A stretch of 64,000 nt of DNA from contig UQTB01000007.1 of the NCBI GenBank assembly GCA_900543915.1, positions 5,859-69,858 on the forward strand, given 5' to 3'. Positions 1 through 8,036 of the stretch are shown here, piece after piece. The position numbers and the translations under genes are program-made. Numbering within the stretch: the stretch's first letter is position 1; every line of letters begins with the position of its first letter. The DNA is from an uncultured Eubacteriales bacterium. Lineage in GTDB: Bacteria; Bacillota; Clostridia; Christensenellales; Borkfalkiaceae. The notes beneath the pieces were generated by a model. The model ran no database searches. It was not told the DNA's origin and saw only the letters and a program-made list of their open reading frames with translations.

Positions 1-141
1 GAGGAAAAGCGCGAGTACGTCACGAACGACACCGAACAGGTCAAGCGCCCGGCGAAGGCGGGAAAATCCGTCGGCAGAAACGATCCCTGCCCGTGCGGCA
101 GCGGAAAGAAGTACAAGAATTGCTGCGGCAAAAACGCATAA
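1..141 (+). CDS. secA: SecA preprotein translocase ATPase, C-terminal end (partial)
   Basis: The window opens inside this gene; only the last 46 codons are present, in frame 1, ending at TAA. The tail carries the SEC-C zinc-binding motif CPCGSGKKYKNCC at fragment residues 30-42, after a short charged linker. In SecA, the ATPase motor of the Sec pathway, this motif contacts SecB and lipid. SEC-C motifs also occur in unrelated proteins, so the call rests partly on position: prfB follows directly, the secA-prfB order common in Firmicutes. A hairpin terminator lies 4 bases after the stop, so prfB is probably transcribed separately. Confidence 0.9.
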   Translation, partial: EEKREYVTNDTEQVKRPAKAGKSVGRNDPCPCGSGKKYKNCCGKNA

Positions 142-144
142 GAA

Positions 145-167
145 AGCGCCCCTTCCGGGGCGCTTTT
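145..167 (+). terminator. Rho-independent terminator of secA
   Basis: A perfect 8-bp stem, AGCGCCCC / GGGGCGCT with a TTCC loop, is followed by a T run. It sits immediately after the secA stop codon. Confidence 0.9.
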
Positions 168-247
168 CATCCGAAAGGAGGGAAAACGGCGATTGCGGCC
201 TGGGGCAGGCAACGCAGTCCGCGCGTCTGCCCGCCGTCCCCGATTTC

Positions 248-276
248 TTGACAGACAGAGCGGGGTATGATATAAT
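248..276 (+). promoter_or_regulatory. Consensus sigma-A promoter of prfB-tsaD
   Basis: TTGACA at 248-253 and TATAAT at 271-276 are separated by exactly 17 bases, and the spacer ends in TGA, giving an extended -10. Both hexamers match the consensus completely. The predicted start is near 283, about 47 bases before the prfB start codon. Confidence 0.88.
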
Positions 277-329
277 ATCTGCGGATTTTTTTGCGGAAAA
301 CGGGCATATTCGCCCTTGGAGGAAAAATT

Positions 330-1430
330 ATGATGACGCCGGACGAATGTAAACAGCGGCTGAAAGAACTGAGAAAAATGCTTGCGGAAGCGAGCGATTC
401 CATGAAGCTGGAAGCGCTCCGCAAAGAGCTGGCGGAAAAGACCGCGCTTTCCGAACGGGAAGAGGTCTGGTCGGATCTGAAACGCTCGCAGCAGCTCGCG
501 CGGGAGATCGCTTCCATCACCGCCAGGACGACGGTCTTTGACCGCGCCGAAAAGGCGATAGACGATACCGAGGAGATCCTCATGCTCGCGGAAGAGGAAA
601 ACGACCAGGGACTGCTGGCTGAAATCGAAGAGGACCTCAGGCGCGCGGAGGAAACGGTGGAGGAAATGCACCTCGCGGCGCTCTTAAAGGGAAAATACGA
701 CTCCGCGAACGCCATTCTGACCCTCCATGCGGGCGCGGGCGGTACGGAGGCGTGCGATTGGGTGTCTCTGCTCTATCGTATGTACATGCGTTATGCGGAG
801 CGCCGGGGATATAAGGTGTTCGAGCTCGACCGGCTGGACGGAGATGAAGCGGGCATCAAGAGCGTCACCCTGAAAGTGGAAGGGGAGAACGCATACGGCT
901 ATCTGAAAGCGGAAAAGGGGGTTCACCGCCTCGTCCGCATTTCTCCCTTTGACGCAAACAAGCGCCGCCATACGTCCTTTGCCTCCCTCGAGGTGATGCC
1001 AGAGATCGAGGACAACGAGGAGATCAAGATCAACGCGGAAGATCTGCGGATCGACACCTACCGTTCGGGCGGCGCGGGCGGACAGCACATCAACAAGACG
1101 GATTCCGCCGTGCGCATTACGCACCTGCCGACGGGGATCGTCGTGGCCTGTCAGAACGAGCGCAGCCAGGTGCAGAACAGGGAAATGGCGATGAAGATGC
1201 TGATGAGCAAGCTCATCGAAAAGCGGGAATCCGAACGGCTGGAGCAGGAGCAGTCTCTGAAGGGCGAGATCAAAAAGATCGAATGGGGCAGCCAGATCAG
1301 AAGCTATGTGTTCTGCCCGTATACGCTCGTAAAGGATCATCGCACGGGCTTTGAGAATTCCAACGTCACTGCGGTGATGGACGGGGATATCCACCCGTTT
1401 ATCATCGATTATCTGAAGAAGTCGCAATGA
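330..1430 (+). CDS. prfB: Peptide chain release factor 2 (RF2), read without frameshift
   Basis: RF2 recognises UGA and UAA stop codons and triggers peptide release on the ribosome. The 366-residue protein has the SPF anticodon-like tripeptide at residues 205-207, which separates RF2 from RF1, and the catalytic GGQ at 250-252; both fall at the E. coli positions, so the length is complete. I start at ATG 330 because GGAGG lies 7 bases upstream; ATG 333 is equally possible. Many prfB genes carry an in-frame UGA near codon 26 that needs a +1 frameshift for autoregulation. Here the whole N-terminal domain reads through in one frame, so that feedback is absent. The last four bases overlap the tsaD start (ATGA), which suggests coupled translation. 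Confidence 0.96.
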   Translation: MMTPDECKQRLKELRKMLAEASDSMKLEALRKELAEKTALSEREEVWSDLKRSQQLAREIASITARTTVFDRAEKAIDDTEEILMLAEEENDQGLLAEIEEDLRRAEETVEEMHLAALLKGKYDSANAILTLHAGAGGTEACDWVSLLYRMYMRYAERRGYKVFELDRLDGDEAGIKSVTLKVEGENAYGYLKAEKGVHRLVRISPFDANKRRHTSFASLEVMPEIEDNEEIKINAEDLRIDTYRSGGAGGQHINKTDSAVRITHLPTGIVVACQNERSQVQNREMAMKMLMSKLIEKRESERLEQEQSLKGEIKKIEWGSQIRSYVFCPYTLVKDHRTGFENSNVTAVMDGDIHPFIIDYLKKSQ

Positions 1431-2473
1431 GTTACGCCGACGCCGTCCGCGCCCTCCCCGTCCGGGAGGACGCGCTGATTCTGGGAATCGAGACTTCCTG
1501 CGACGAGACCGCGGTTTCGCTCGTGCGGGGCGGGAGAGAGGTGCTGGCGGACGAAATTATCTCGAGCGCGGCGGAACATGCGAAGTTCGGCGGCGTCGTC
1601 CCCGAGATCGCGTCCCGCGCGCACACGGAGGCGATTTCCGTCGCCGCTGCGCGCGCGCTGAAGGCGGCGGGGGTTTTCCTGCCGGAGGTAGACGCGGTCG
1701 CCGTCACCTACGGGGCGGGACTCTTGGGCGCGCTGCTGGTGGGCGTGTCGTATGCGAAGAGCCTCGCGTTTGCGCTGAACAAGCCGTTGATCCCGGTCAG
1801 CCACATCAGGGGACACATGGCGGCGGCGTACCTGGCAGACAAAACGCTGGAGCCTCCCTTTTTGTCCCTGCTGACGAGCGGCGGGCATACCGCGCTGATC
1901 CATGTTTCGGACTATGAAAAAATGGAGGTTCTGGGCGGAACGCTGGATGACGCCGTTGGCGAAGCATTCGACAAGGTTGCGCGCGTGCTGGGGCTTTCCT
2001 ATCCGGGCGGGCCCGCCGTGGAGCGCCTCGCGCGGGAGGGACGAAACGTCGTGCCGCTTCCCAAAATGCTGAAAGGGGCGAAGGGATACGACGTCTCGTA
2101 CAGCGGGCTGAAGACCGCCGTCATCAACTACGTCCATACCAGAGAGCAGCGCGGGGAAGATTGGAGCCGGGCGGACGTCGCGTGTTCCTTTCAGCATGCC
2201 GCGCTGGACGTGCTCGTCGAAAAAGCCGTCGAAGCGGCGCAGGAACGCGGGCTGAATACCGTCGTCTCGGGCGGCGGCGTCGCGGCGAACGGCTATCTGC
2301 GCAGCCTTCTTGCGGAGCGGTGCGCGGCGGCGGGCATAAAGGCCGTGATTCCCGACAAAAAACTCTGTACAGACAACGCCTCCATGATCGCGGCGGAAGG
2401 GTATCTTCAATACCGCGCGGGGAACTTTGCCGATCTCAGCCTGAACGCCGCGGCAAACGTTCCGCTGAAATGA
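1427..2473 (+). CDS. tsaD: tRNA N6-adenosine threonylcarbamoyltransferase TsaD
   Basis: TsaD moves the threonylcarbamoyl group onto adenosine 37 of ANN-decoding tRNAs, working with TsaB and TsaE. The 348-residue protein has the family signatures GIETSCDETA (residues 20-29), the metal-binding HIRGH (126-130), and LLTSGGHTALIHV. It carries about 15 extra residues before the first strand, but the start is well supported by the ATGA overlap with prfB. It is cytoplasmic. No separate promoter is visible, so it is probably cotranscribed with prfB. A strong hairpin lies about 150 bases downstream. Confidence 0.96.
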   Translation: MSYADAVRALPVREDALILGIETSCDETAVSLVRGGREVLADEIISSAAEHAKFGGVVPEIASRAHTEAISVAAARALKAAGVFLPEVDAVAVTYGAGLLGALLVGVSYAKSLAFALNKPLIPVSHIRGHMAAAYLADKTLEPPFLSLLTSGGHTALIHVSDYEKMEVLGGTLDDAVGEAFDKVARVLGLSYPGGPAVERLAREGRNVVPLPKMLKGAKGYDVSYSGLKTAVINYVHTREQRGEDWSRADVACSFQHAALDVLVEKAVEAAQERGLNTVVSGGGVAANGYLRSLLAERCAAAGIKAVIPDKKLCTDNASMIAAEGYLQYRAGNFADLSLNAAANVPLK

Positions 2474-2588
2474 GCGCGGTTTTGCGGGAATAAAACAAGC
2501 CGAAACGGCTCGTGCCGGCAAGAGAGATCCGGATCGTTCCGGCGCTTTCATGCGGACGGCGCCGGGAGATGAATCTGCAAAAAAGGGA

Positions 2589-2654
2589 AGCGTTGAAGAA
2601 CGCTCTCCATAGAGATGAAAAAAGGCGAAGAATGATCGCATTCTTCGCTCTTTT
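2589..2654. terminator. Bidirectional terminator between tsaD and a convergent gene
   Basis: The main hairpin is GCGAAGAATG (2625-2634) with loop ATCG and CATTCTTCGC (2639-2648), a perfect 10-bp stem. It is flanked by an A run on the left and TTTT on the right, so it can work on both strands. A smaller AGCGTT/AACGCT hairpin with a GAAG loop lies just upstream at 2589-2604. Confidence 0.8.
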
Positions 2655-2682
2655 CATTGCATGATAAACAGAAATTGATCCA

Positions 2683-3540
2683 TCATGGATCCGCGCGTTC
2701 CGATTGTTTCTCCAAAAGATATTTCAGCATGGTTACTTCTCGTCTGACCCTGACATAATATTCGCTTTGCTGATATTGCGGAACCGCTTTCCCTGTGCAG
2801 CGCAGAATGTCTTCCGCCGTTTCAGGAACGGGAAGAGGCTGCAGATCGGCGAAGCTGCCGAGGGGAAAGAGCACAGAGGAAGTACCTTCGGTCAGCCAGG
2901 TTTTCGCGATCTTTTTGAACGTTTGAAAATCGCATTCATATTCGGGAACCATGCGGAAGACGTATTTTTTCTCTCCGTCCACGTACCAACACAAGTCAAG
3001 CAAAATTCGCATCTCTTTTTTAAGCTCAACTTCCGGTTTAACCTTCAATTCCGATGCGATTTTCTGCATTTGCCCGTAAAGCGGCAGATCTTTGATTGTG
3101 CTGTCCGCGGCGGACAAAATGCTGTCTTTCAGGCTGTCGTCCGCGTACGCCATGTGATAAAGGGAAAAGGCCTCATGCGACACACAGGAAAACAGGCATT
3201 TTTCGCCTTTGAACAAACTGAGATTTTCGAGAAAAACAGTTCGTCCGTCTCCGAACATACAAGTAAGACTCTCGTCAAGAATGTGCTTTTTAAGCGGTGC
3301 CGTCAGTTGAAAGCGGAAGTGATTCCCCCGCATTCCTCCGTCGCTTTCCCCTTGCCGGCAGGACAGAAAGGCGGGAACGATATTCTCGTATCGCGTACCG
3401 TAAAGTTCGTTAATGTCTCCCAGTCCGTAAGATTCGTCCCCCAAGAATTCGGCTGTATCGCTTGCGGACAAAATCGCGTTTGCGACAGATCTCTGCACTT
3501 CGTCAAATATCGTATAGCACGGGATCTCTTCAAAATACAT
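2683..3540 (-). CDS. Hypothetical protein, 285 aa
   Basis: I do not recognise this family. The reading frame is uninterrupted for 285 codons, and a GGAG ribosome site lies about 8 bases before the ATG on the minus strand. The protein is soluble, with no signal peptide or membrane segment, and is rich in charged and aromatic residues. Internal features include SHEAFSLYHMAYADDS around the middle, a run ending KPEVELKKEMRILLDLCWY, and PLPVPETAEDIL near the C-terminus. It faces tsaD across a shared terminator and is followed on the same strand by the membrane Nudix-like gene after a gap of about 90 bases. Function is unknown; an enzyme or a structural protein are both possible. Confidence 0.6.
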   Translation of the reverse strand: MYFEEIPCYTIFDEVQRSVANAILSASDTAEFLGDESYGLGDINELYGTRYENIVPAFLSCRQGESDGGMRGNHFRFQLTAPLKKHILDESLTCMFGDGRTVFLENLSLFKGEKCLFSCVSHEAFSLYHMAYADDSLKDSILSAADSTIKDLPLYGQMQKIASELKVKPEVELKKEMRILLDLCWYVDGEKKYVFRMVPEYECDFQTFKKIAKTWLTEGTSSVLFPLGSFADLQPLPVPETAEDILRCTGKAVPQYQQSEYYVRVRREVTMLKYLLEKQSERADP

Positions 3541-3628
3541 TGCCGCTCCGTATGATCATTTCTCTTTATAATCTTTGGTAAAATTTCCTATAAAACCTGC
3601 GGGAAGGGGTGTCCTTTTCCCGGCGTGT

Positions 3629-5206
3629 TCAGGCTTTCGTTGAGGGGAGATTCAGCCTGTCCCCGTAGCGTTTCAATAAATTCAGAAGGCAGTAGAGCTG
3701 TACGGAGATCTTCTTTTCGCCGAACAGCGCTTCGGGGGGCTGCAAGAGCGCCTGGTCGAGCCCGATGTATTCTTGATTGCAGATCTCGTTGAAGTCCATG
3801 ACGGCGCGGTTATCCTCCAGCTCTTGCCTCTCAATCTCTTCCTTTTTGTTTTTGAAAAAATTTTCAGCTTCTTTTTTATTGCAGGACAGCAGCGTGATGC
3901 CGAAAAAGTCCGGCTTGCCGCCGCGGTTTAACAGGCGGATATAGCCGCAGACAATCGTCTCCTTAAAACAGGAGGGGGGAAGATGGCTCTCCTCCGCCAG
4001 TTCGCGTTCCATGGCGCGGGAGAGAAAGGCGCCGAAGTCGCATTCGTACTTTTTCATGGAGCGGTAATAGCGGTATTCCCTGCGCGCGATCTGCGCTTCT
4101 TCCTGCTTTTCAAAGACTTTTTTGTATTTAGGATCTTTGTTAACGGCGGAAAGGGCGTCTTTTCTCGCTTTCTTCCAGTTCTGTTTTGCGGCGCGGTACG
4201 CGCGCTTTTTTTCGGCTAGCAGCTGTTTTTTCTCCTTTTTGTCCTGCTCGAAGAGGTCCTCGAAGTCGGCGGAGCCGGAGCCGCTCGGCACGTAGCAGTC
4301 GTTGTTGACGTCGTTCCGGTTGTGCTGGCGGTTGATTATCAGATATCTGTCCGACGTGACCGCGAGCGTACTTGCGCCCACGATGTTGGCGGCAGGGCTG
4401 TCCGTCAGGTTATAGAGCATGCCGTAGCGGTCCACGGTCATCTTTTTGCCGTCGTAGACGGAGGAAAAATCCGCCTCGAACACCTGATCGAATATGAGGT
4501 CGTTGGACGTCATGTTGGAGAAGTAATCCGTCTTCTGCACCCAGACGCAGGGCGGCGCGCCGTCCCGCTGTTTCCGCTTCCAGTTTTCCGCGGACAGCAT
4601 GTCCGTTCTCAGCCGCACGAGATTGCCGTTGAAGATGTTTTTCCCCTGGGAAATTTTTTCGCTCACGATCTGATAGAGCGCGCGCCGCTGTTCTTCGTTC
4701 ATGGCGGGCTTATGCGGCACGACTTTCAGCCGCATGCCGCGCGCCGAAGCGAGGAGCGCGTCGTCCGCCGCGGGAGAGGAAAGATAGATCTCGTTTTCCC
4801 ACTGCTCCCAGCGATAGCCGTTTTCCTCAAACGTCTTGGTGTGTTTTTTCATCACGCTCTCGACGACTTCCCGCTTCCAGGTGTTCTGATGAATCAGCTG
4901 GCGGTTGAAATATCCGCGGTAAAGCGCTGCTCCGGAGCGTACCGCCCCGTATCCCGTGATGATCGCGGTGGCGGCGGACAGCAGGAGATCGGCGATTTCC
5001 TTGATTCCGTCCGCGCGCGTCGCGCCCGCGAGCTCGACGGCGTTGACAACCGTGCTCGCGGCGGCTGCCGCAAACGTCGCAAAAAAGGCGATCAGCGTGT
5101 AAAAGAAGCCGGACCGCAGAACGGAATACAGCTTGATTTTCGTTGCAGAATATTCTTTTCCTTTTTTTCTTTTTTTCTCTTTCTTCTCTTTTTTTTCTCT
5201 TTTCAT
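3629..5206 (-). CDS. Membrane-anchored Nudix-like protein with a coiled-coil insertion
   Basis: The 525-residue protein starts with a Lys/Glu/Arg-rich stretch (residues 1-20), followed by two hydrophobic segments (about 30-58 and 70-97) and a large cytoplasmic-type region. Residues 277-292 (GASTLAVTSDRYLIIN) resemble the first Nudix strands, and RELAEES at 401-407 resembles the REUxEE half of the Nudix box. Between them, about 317-388, lies a highly charged, probably coiled-coil insertion rich in Lys, Arg and Glu, so the box is split. I choose ATG 5206 because it overlaps the fumarase beta stop (ATGA). The earlier in-frame start would add 38 Arg-rich residues antisense-like to the fumarase gene. 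Substrate and catalytic competence are unknown; without the insertion reading it would simply be a hypothetical membrane protein. Confidence 0.6.
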   Translation of the reverse strand: MKREKKEKKEKKRKKGKEYSATKIKLYSVLRSGFFYTLIAFFATFAAAAASTVVNAVELAGATRADGIKEIADLLLSAATAIITGYGAVRSGAALYRGYFNRQLIHQNTWKREVVESVMKKHTKTFEENGYRWEQWENEIYLSSPAADDALLASARGMRLKVVPHKPAMNEEQRRALYQIVSEKISQGKNIFNGNLVRLRTDMLSAENWKRKQRDGAPPCVWVQKTDYFSNMTSNDLIFDQVFEADFSSVYDGKKMTVDRYGMLYNLTDSPAANIVGASTLAVTSDRYLIINRQHNRNDVNNDCYVPSGSGSADFEDLFEQDKKEKKQLLAEKKRAYRAAKQNWKKARKDALSAVNKDPKYKKVFEKQEEAQIARREYRYYRSMKKYECDFGAFLSRAMERELAEESHLPPSCFKETIVCGYIRLLNRGGKPDFFGITLLSCNKKEAENFFKNKKEEIERQELEDNRAVMDFNEICNQEYIGLDQALLQPPEALFGEKKISVQLYCLLNLLKRYGDRLNLPSTKA

Positions 5207-5736
5207 GTCCGTTTGCCGTAAATGCTGCCGCCGTCCGCGTCGATGGCGACGACGACGGGGAAGTCCTCTATCTCGAGGCGGTGCACTCCCTCCGAGAGAA
5301 GGTCGGGAAAGGCGATGCACTCGCTTTTCCGGATGGCGTTTCCGTAGGTCGCGCCCAGCCCACCGATCGCGGCAAAGTAGACCGCCCTGTTCCTGACGAT
5401 GCTCTTCACCACCGCTTCGCCCCGCTCGCCCTTGCCGATCATGCCCTTCAGCCCGGCGTCCAGAAGGGCGGGGGTGAACACGTCCACGCGGTAGCTGGTG
5501 GTGGGGCCGCAGCTGCCGCTGCTTTTTCCCGCCGGCGCGGGGCAGGGGCCCGCGGAGTAGATGGTCTGCCCCGCGAGCGCGAAGGGCAGCGGTTCTCCCT
5601 TTTTCATCATCTCCGTCAGCCGCCGGTGCGCCGCGTCGCGCGCGGTATAGACGACGCCGGACAGCAGGACTCTGTCTCCCGCTTTCAGCGAGCCGAACAG
5701 CGGCGCATCCTCGGGAAGCCTGATTTTCTTGACCAT
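5203..5736 (-). CDS. fumB: Class I fumarate hydratase, beta subunit
   Basis: This 177-residue protein matches the C-terminal half of class I iron-sulfur fumarases and the TtdB subunit of tartrate dehydratase. It carries the GPTTSYRVD motif (preceded by SCG) and ends with the FPVVVAIDADGGSIY region. With the alpha subunit it would hydrate fumarate to malate. It begins one base after the alpha-subunit stop and its stop overlaps the start of the Nudix-like gene, so three genes appear translationally coupled. The symbol follows two-subunit fumarase usage; tartrate or mesaconate specificity cannot be excluded from sequence. Confidence 0.88.
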   Translation of the reverse strand: MVKKIRLPEDAPLFGSLKAGDRVLLSGVVYTARDAAHRRLTEMMKKGEPLPFALAGQTIYSAGPCPAPAGKSSGSCGPTTSYRVDVFTPALLDAGLKGMIGKGERGEAVVKSIVRNRAVYFAAIGGLGATYGNAIRKSECIAFPDLLSEGVHRLEIEDFPVVVAIDADGGSIYGKRT

Positions 5737-5737
5737 A

Positions 5738-6577
5738 TTACAGAATTTCCTCCTCGCAGCGCGCGCAGTGGCACTGCATGTTGACCGCCACGGGAAGCCC
5801 GGCGATGTGGGTGGGGAGCACCTCGATCGCCACGCTCAGCGCGGTGATGTCCCCGCCGAAGCCCTGCGCGCCGATCTGCAGCGCGTTGACGGCGGAAAGC
5901 GCCCGTTCCTCCAGTTCCCTGACGTCCGCGCGCTCCGCAGGCGCTCCGACCGGGCGCAGAAGCGCCTTTTTTGCCAGATATGCGCACTTGTCGAACGTGC
6001 CGCCCACGCCTACGCCCACGATGACGGGGGGACAGGGGCGGCTGCCCGCATCCCTGACCGCCGAAACGACGGCGTTCACGATGCCCTCTTTGCCCGCGGC
6101 GGGGGTGAGCATATAGAGCTTGCTCATGTTTTCGCTGCCGAAGCCCTTGGGCAGGACGGTCACTCTGACCCTGTCACCCGGCACGATCTCGGTATAGAGC
6201 ACGGCGGGCGTATTGTCCCCCGTGTTGATGCGGGTGAGCGGATCGCAGCAGCTCTTGCGGAAACAGCCGTCCGCGTATGCGCGCCGCACGCCGGCATTCG
6301 CCGCCTCCGCGACGGGAGCGCCGGCGATGTGCACGTCCTGCCCCACTTCCAGCATGACGACGCAGAGCCCCGTATCCTGGCAGACGGGGAGGGACTCCCG
6401 CACCGCCACGTCCGCGTTCTCCGCCATCAGCGACAGCGCGTACCGCGCGAGCTCCCCGGTCTCCGCCTGCGCCGCGCAGGTCAGCGCGCGCTTCGCGGAC
6501 GGGGTGAGGTTTACGCCTGCTTTCAGGGCGAGGCGGTAGACCGCGTTTTCGATTTCGTTTGATGATATCGTTCTCAT
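5738..6577 (-). CDS. fumA: Class I fumarate hydratase, alpha subunit
   Basis: The 279-residue protein is the iron-sulfur cluster-bearing half of a class I fumarase. Candidate cluster cysteines are Cys66 in PVCQDTG, Cys182 in PCPPVIVGVGVGGT, and one of the cysteines in the C-terminal QCHCARC, which match the three ligands known in this family. GSENMSKL (148-155) and RINTGDNTP are further signatures. It converts fumarate to malate together with the next gene. The ATG lies only a few bases from the predicted transcription start and has no visible ribosome site, so the message may be leaderless. Confidence 0.93.
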   Translation of the reverse strand: MRTISSNEIENAVYRLALKAGVNLTPSAKRALTCAAQAETGELARYALSLMAENADVAVRESLPVCQDTGLCVVMLEVGQDVHIAGAPVAEAANAGVRRAYADGCFRKSCCDPLTRINTGDNTPAVLYTEIVPGDRVRVTVLPKGFGSENMSKLYMLTPAAGKEGIVNAVVSAVRDAGSRPCPPVIVGVGVGGTFDKCAYLAKKALLRPVGAPAERADVRELEERALSAVNALQIGAQGFGGDITALSVAIEVLPTHIAGLPVAVNMQCHCARCEEEIL

Positions 6578-6586
6578 AGCGCTTTT

Positions 6587-6615
6587 ATTATACCATAATT
6601 TCAGAAAAGCGGAAA
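6587..6615 (-). promoter_or_regulatory. Extended -10 promoter of the fumarase operon
   Basis: On the minus strand TGGTATAAT gives a full extended -10 (6595-6587). The best -35 at 17-bp spacing is a weak TTTCCG. The distance from the -10 to the ATG at 6577 is only nine bases, so the transcript should begin within a few bases of the start codon. Confidence 0.65.
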
Positions 6616-6621
6616 TAATAT

Positions 6622-6650
6622 TTTACTATTTTGTCAAAATATTGTAAAAT
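6622..6650 (+). promoter_or_regulatory. Promoter of the CPBP protease operon
   Basis: TTTACT (6622-6627) and TAAAAT (6645-6650) are 17 bases apart. The ATG at 6657 is six bases after the -10, exactly where transcription is expected to start, and no Shine-Dalgarno sequence can fit. Confidence 0.55.
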
Positions 6651-6656
6651 AAGATT

Positions 6657-7547
6657 ATGAACGGACTTTCTGAGCGGCCGCTCGGCGAACGGGAGGCGGG
6701 GATTGCCTATTCCGCCGCCGCCGTCCTGCCGCTGTTTTTTTCCCTGATCTTTGCGCTGATCGCCCCGGCGGTTTCCCCCGATTACGAAAACGAGGGCTGG
6801 TATACGCTGGGCGCTTATCTGTGTTCGCAGCTGGCTTTTCTCGCGGTGGTTGCGGGCGTGTGCGCTTTTACGCGGCAAAGCCCCGCAAAGGCGCTCGGAT
6901 TTTGCCGCTGTCACGTGAAATTCTATCTGATCGGCTTCGTGCTGGTCTTCGGCATGCTGTTCGGCGCGAGCATTCTCGCCTCGCTGTTTGAAACCTGGAT
7001 GGAGGAGCTCGGCTTCACGCTCTCCGGCGCGCCCGTTCCCGTGGACACCGCGGGGTATTTCGCCGCGAGCCTCGTCGTCGTGGGGATCATCCCCGGGATC
7101 CTCGAGGAAGCGCTGTTCCGCGGCGTGCTGCTCGGCGGCATGAAGCGCTTTCCGCCCTGGGCGGCGGTTCTGCTGTCCGGCGCGCTGTTTTCTCTCTTTC
7201 ATCAGAACCCCGCGCAGACGGTCTATCAGTTCCTGTTCGGCTGCGTATTCGCGCTCGTCGTGATCAAATCCGGTTCACTGCTTCCCGCCGTCTTCATGCA
7301 CGTGCTCAACAACGCCTTTATCATCGTATACCAATATCTCGGCGCAGAGCCGGGCGAGACCGCTTCGCTCATCCTGCTGATCGCGGGGCTGATTGCGGCG
7401 GTCGGGGGAATCACGTGTTTGCTTCTGTGCAAAACACCCCCGCGGGAGGAAAGAGAACGCCCCCGTTACGGCGTATTTTTCCTGTACGCGTCGCTGGGCA
7501 TTCTCTATTGCGCCGCCATGTGGGCGCTGACGCTGGTGGCAGTATGA
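6657..7547 (+). CDS. CPBP-family intramembrane metalloprotease (CAAX protease-like)
   Basis: This 296-residue protein has about eight hydrophobic segments. It has the CPBP/Abi catalytic motifs: EEALFRG (residues 150-156, EExxxR), FSLFHQ with His182, and FMHVLNNA with His215. Family members are glutamate-type intramembrane proteases; bacterial ones have been linked to bacteriocin self-immunity and membrane protein processing, but the substrate here cannot be inferred. Its stop overlaps the rlmH start (ATGA), so the two are coupled. It is divergent from the fumarase genes. The start at 6657 has no ribosome site and is probably leaderless; no better downstream start is evident before the first membrane segment. 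Confidence 0.88.
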   Translation: MNGLSERPLGEREAGIAYSAAAVLPLFFSLIFALIAPAVSPDYENEGWYTLGAYLCSQLAFLAVVAGVCAFTRQSPAKALGFCRCHVKFYLIGFVLVFGMLFGASILASLFETWMEELGFTLSGAPVPVDTAGYFAASLVVVGIIPGILEEALFRGVLLGGMKRFPPWAAVLLSGALFSLFHQNPAQTVYQFLFGCVFALVVIKSGSLLPAVFMHVLNNAFIIVYQYLGAEPGETASLILLIAGLIAAVGGITCLLLCKTPPREERERPRYGVFFLYASLGILYCAAMWALTLVAV

Positions 7548-8017
7548 TCAGGATCAGGCTGGTCGCGGTGGGAAAGGTAAAGGAGGGGTATTTTCGGGAG
7601 GCGTTTCTCGAATACGAAAAGCGCCTCGGCCGGTTCTGCCGCTTGTCCGTAACGGAAATCAAAGAGGAACTCCTCGGCAAAGACGGAGCGGCGGAGCGCG
7701 CCGCCGTCGTGCGGCGGGAGGGAGAGCGGATTCTCCCGGAGCTCAGGGGGCGGGTGGCGGCGCTCGCAGTGGAGGGGAAAAAGCTGTCCAGCGAAGGGCT
7801 TTCCGCCTGGCTGACGGAGGCGGTTTCGCGCGGCGCGGGCGAGCTGACGTTCGTCATCGGCGGCTCGTACGGCCTCTCCGACGCGGTGAAAGGGCGCGCG
7901 GATCTCCTCCTGTCCCTTTCGGATATGACCTTTCCGCATACGCTGACGCGCGTTCTCCTGGCGGAACAGCTTTACCGCGCGTTTACCATCGCCGAGGGCA
8001 GCGGCTATCATAAATAG
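7544..8017 (+). CDS. rlmH: 23S rRNA pseudouridine-1915 N3-methyltransferase RlmH
   Basis: RlmH methylates pseudouridine 1915 in helix 69 of 23S rRNA using S-adenosylmethionine and belongs to the SPOUT superfamily. The 157-residue length is typical. The C-terminal knot region is fully recognisable: VIGGSYGLSDAV, then LSLSDMTFPHTLTRVLLAEQ, then YRAFTIAEGSGYHK at the extreme C-terminus. I start at ATG 7544, which overlaps the stop of the upstream protease gene. An upstream in-frame extension of 43 residues overlaps that gene and has no homology. Confidence 0.96.
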   Translation: MIRIRLVAVGKVKEGYFREAFLEYEKRLGRFCRLSVTEIKEELLGKDGAAERAAVVRREGERILPELRGRVAALAVEGKKLSSEGLSAWLTEAVSRGAGELTFVIGGSYGLSDAVKGRADLLLSLSDMTFPHTLTRVLLAEQLYRAFTIAEGSGYHK

Positions 8018-8036
8018 GGACGGGAACCGCGGCGGC

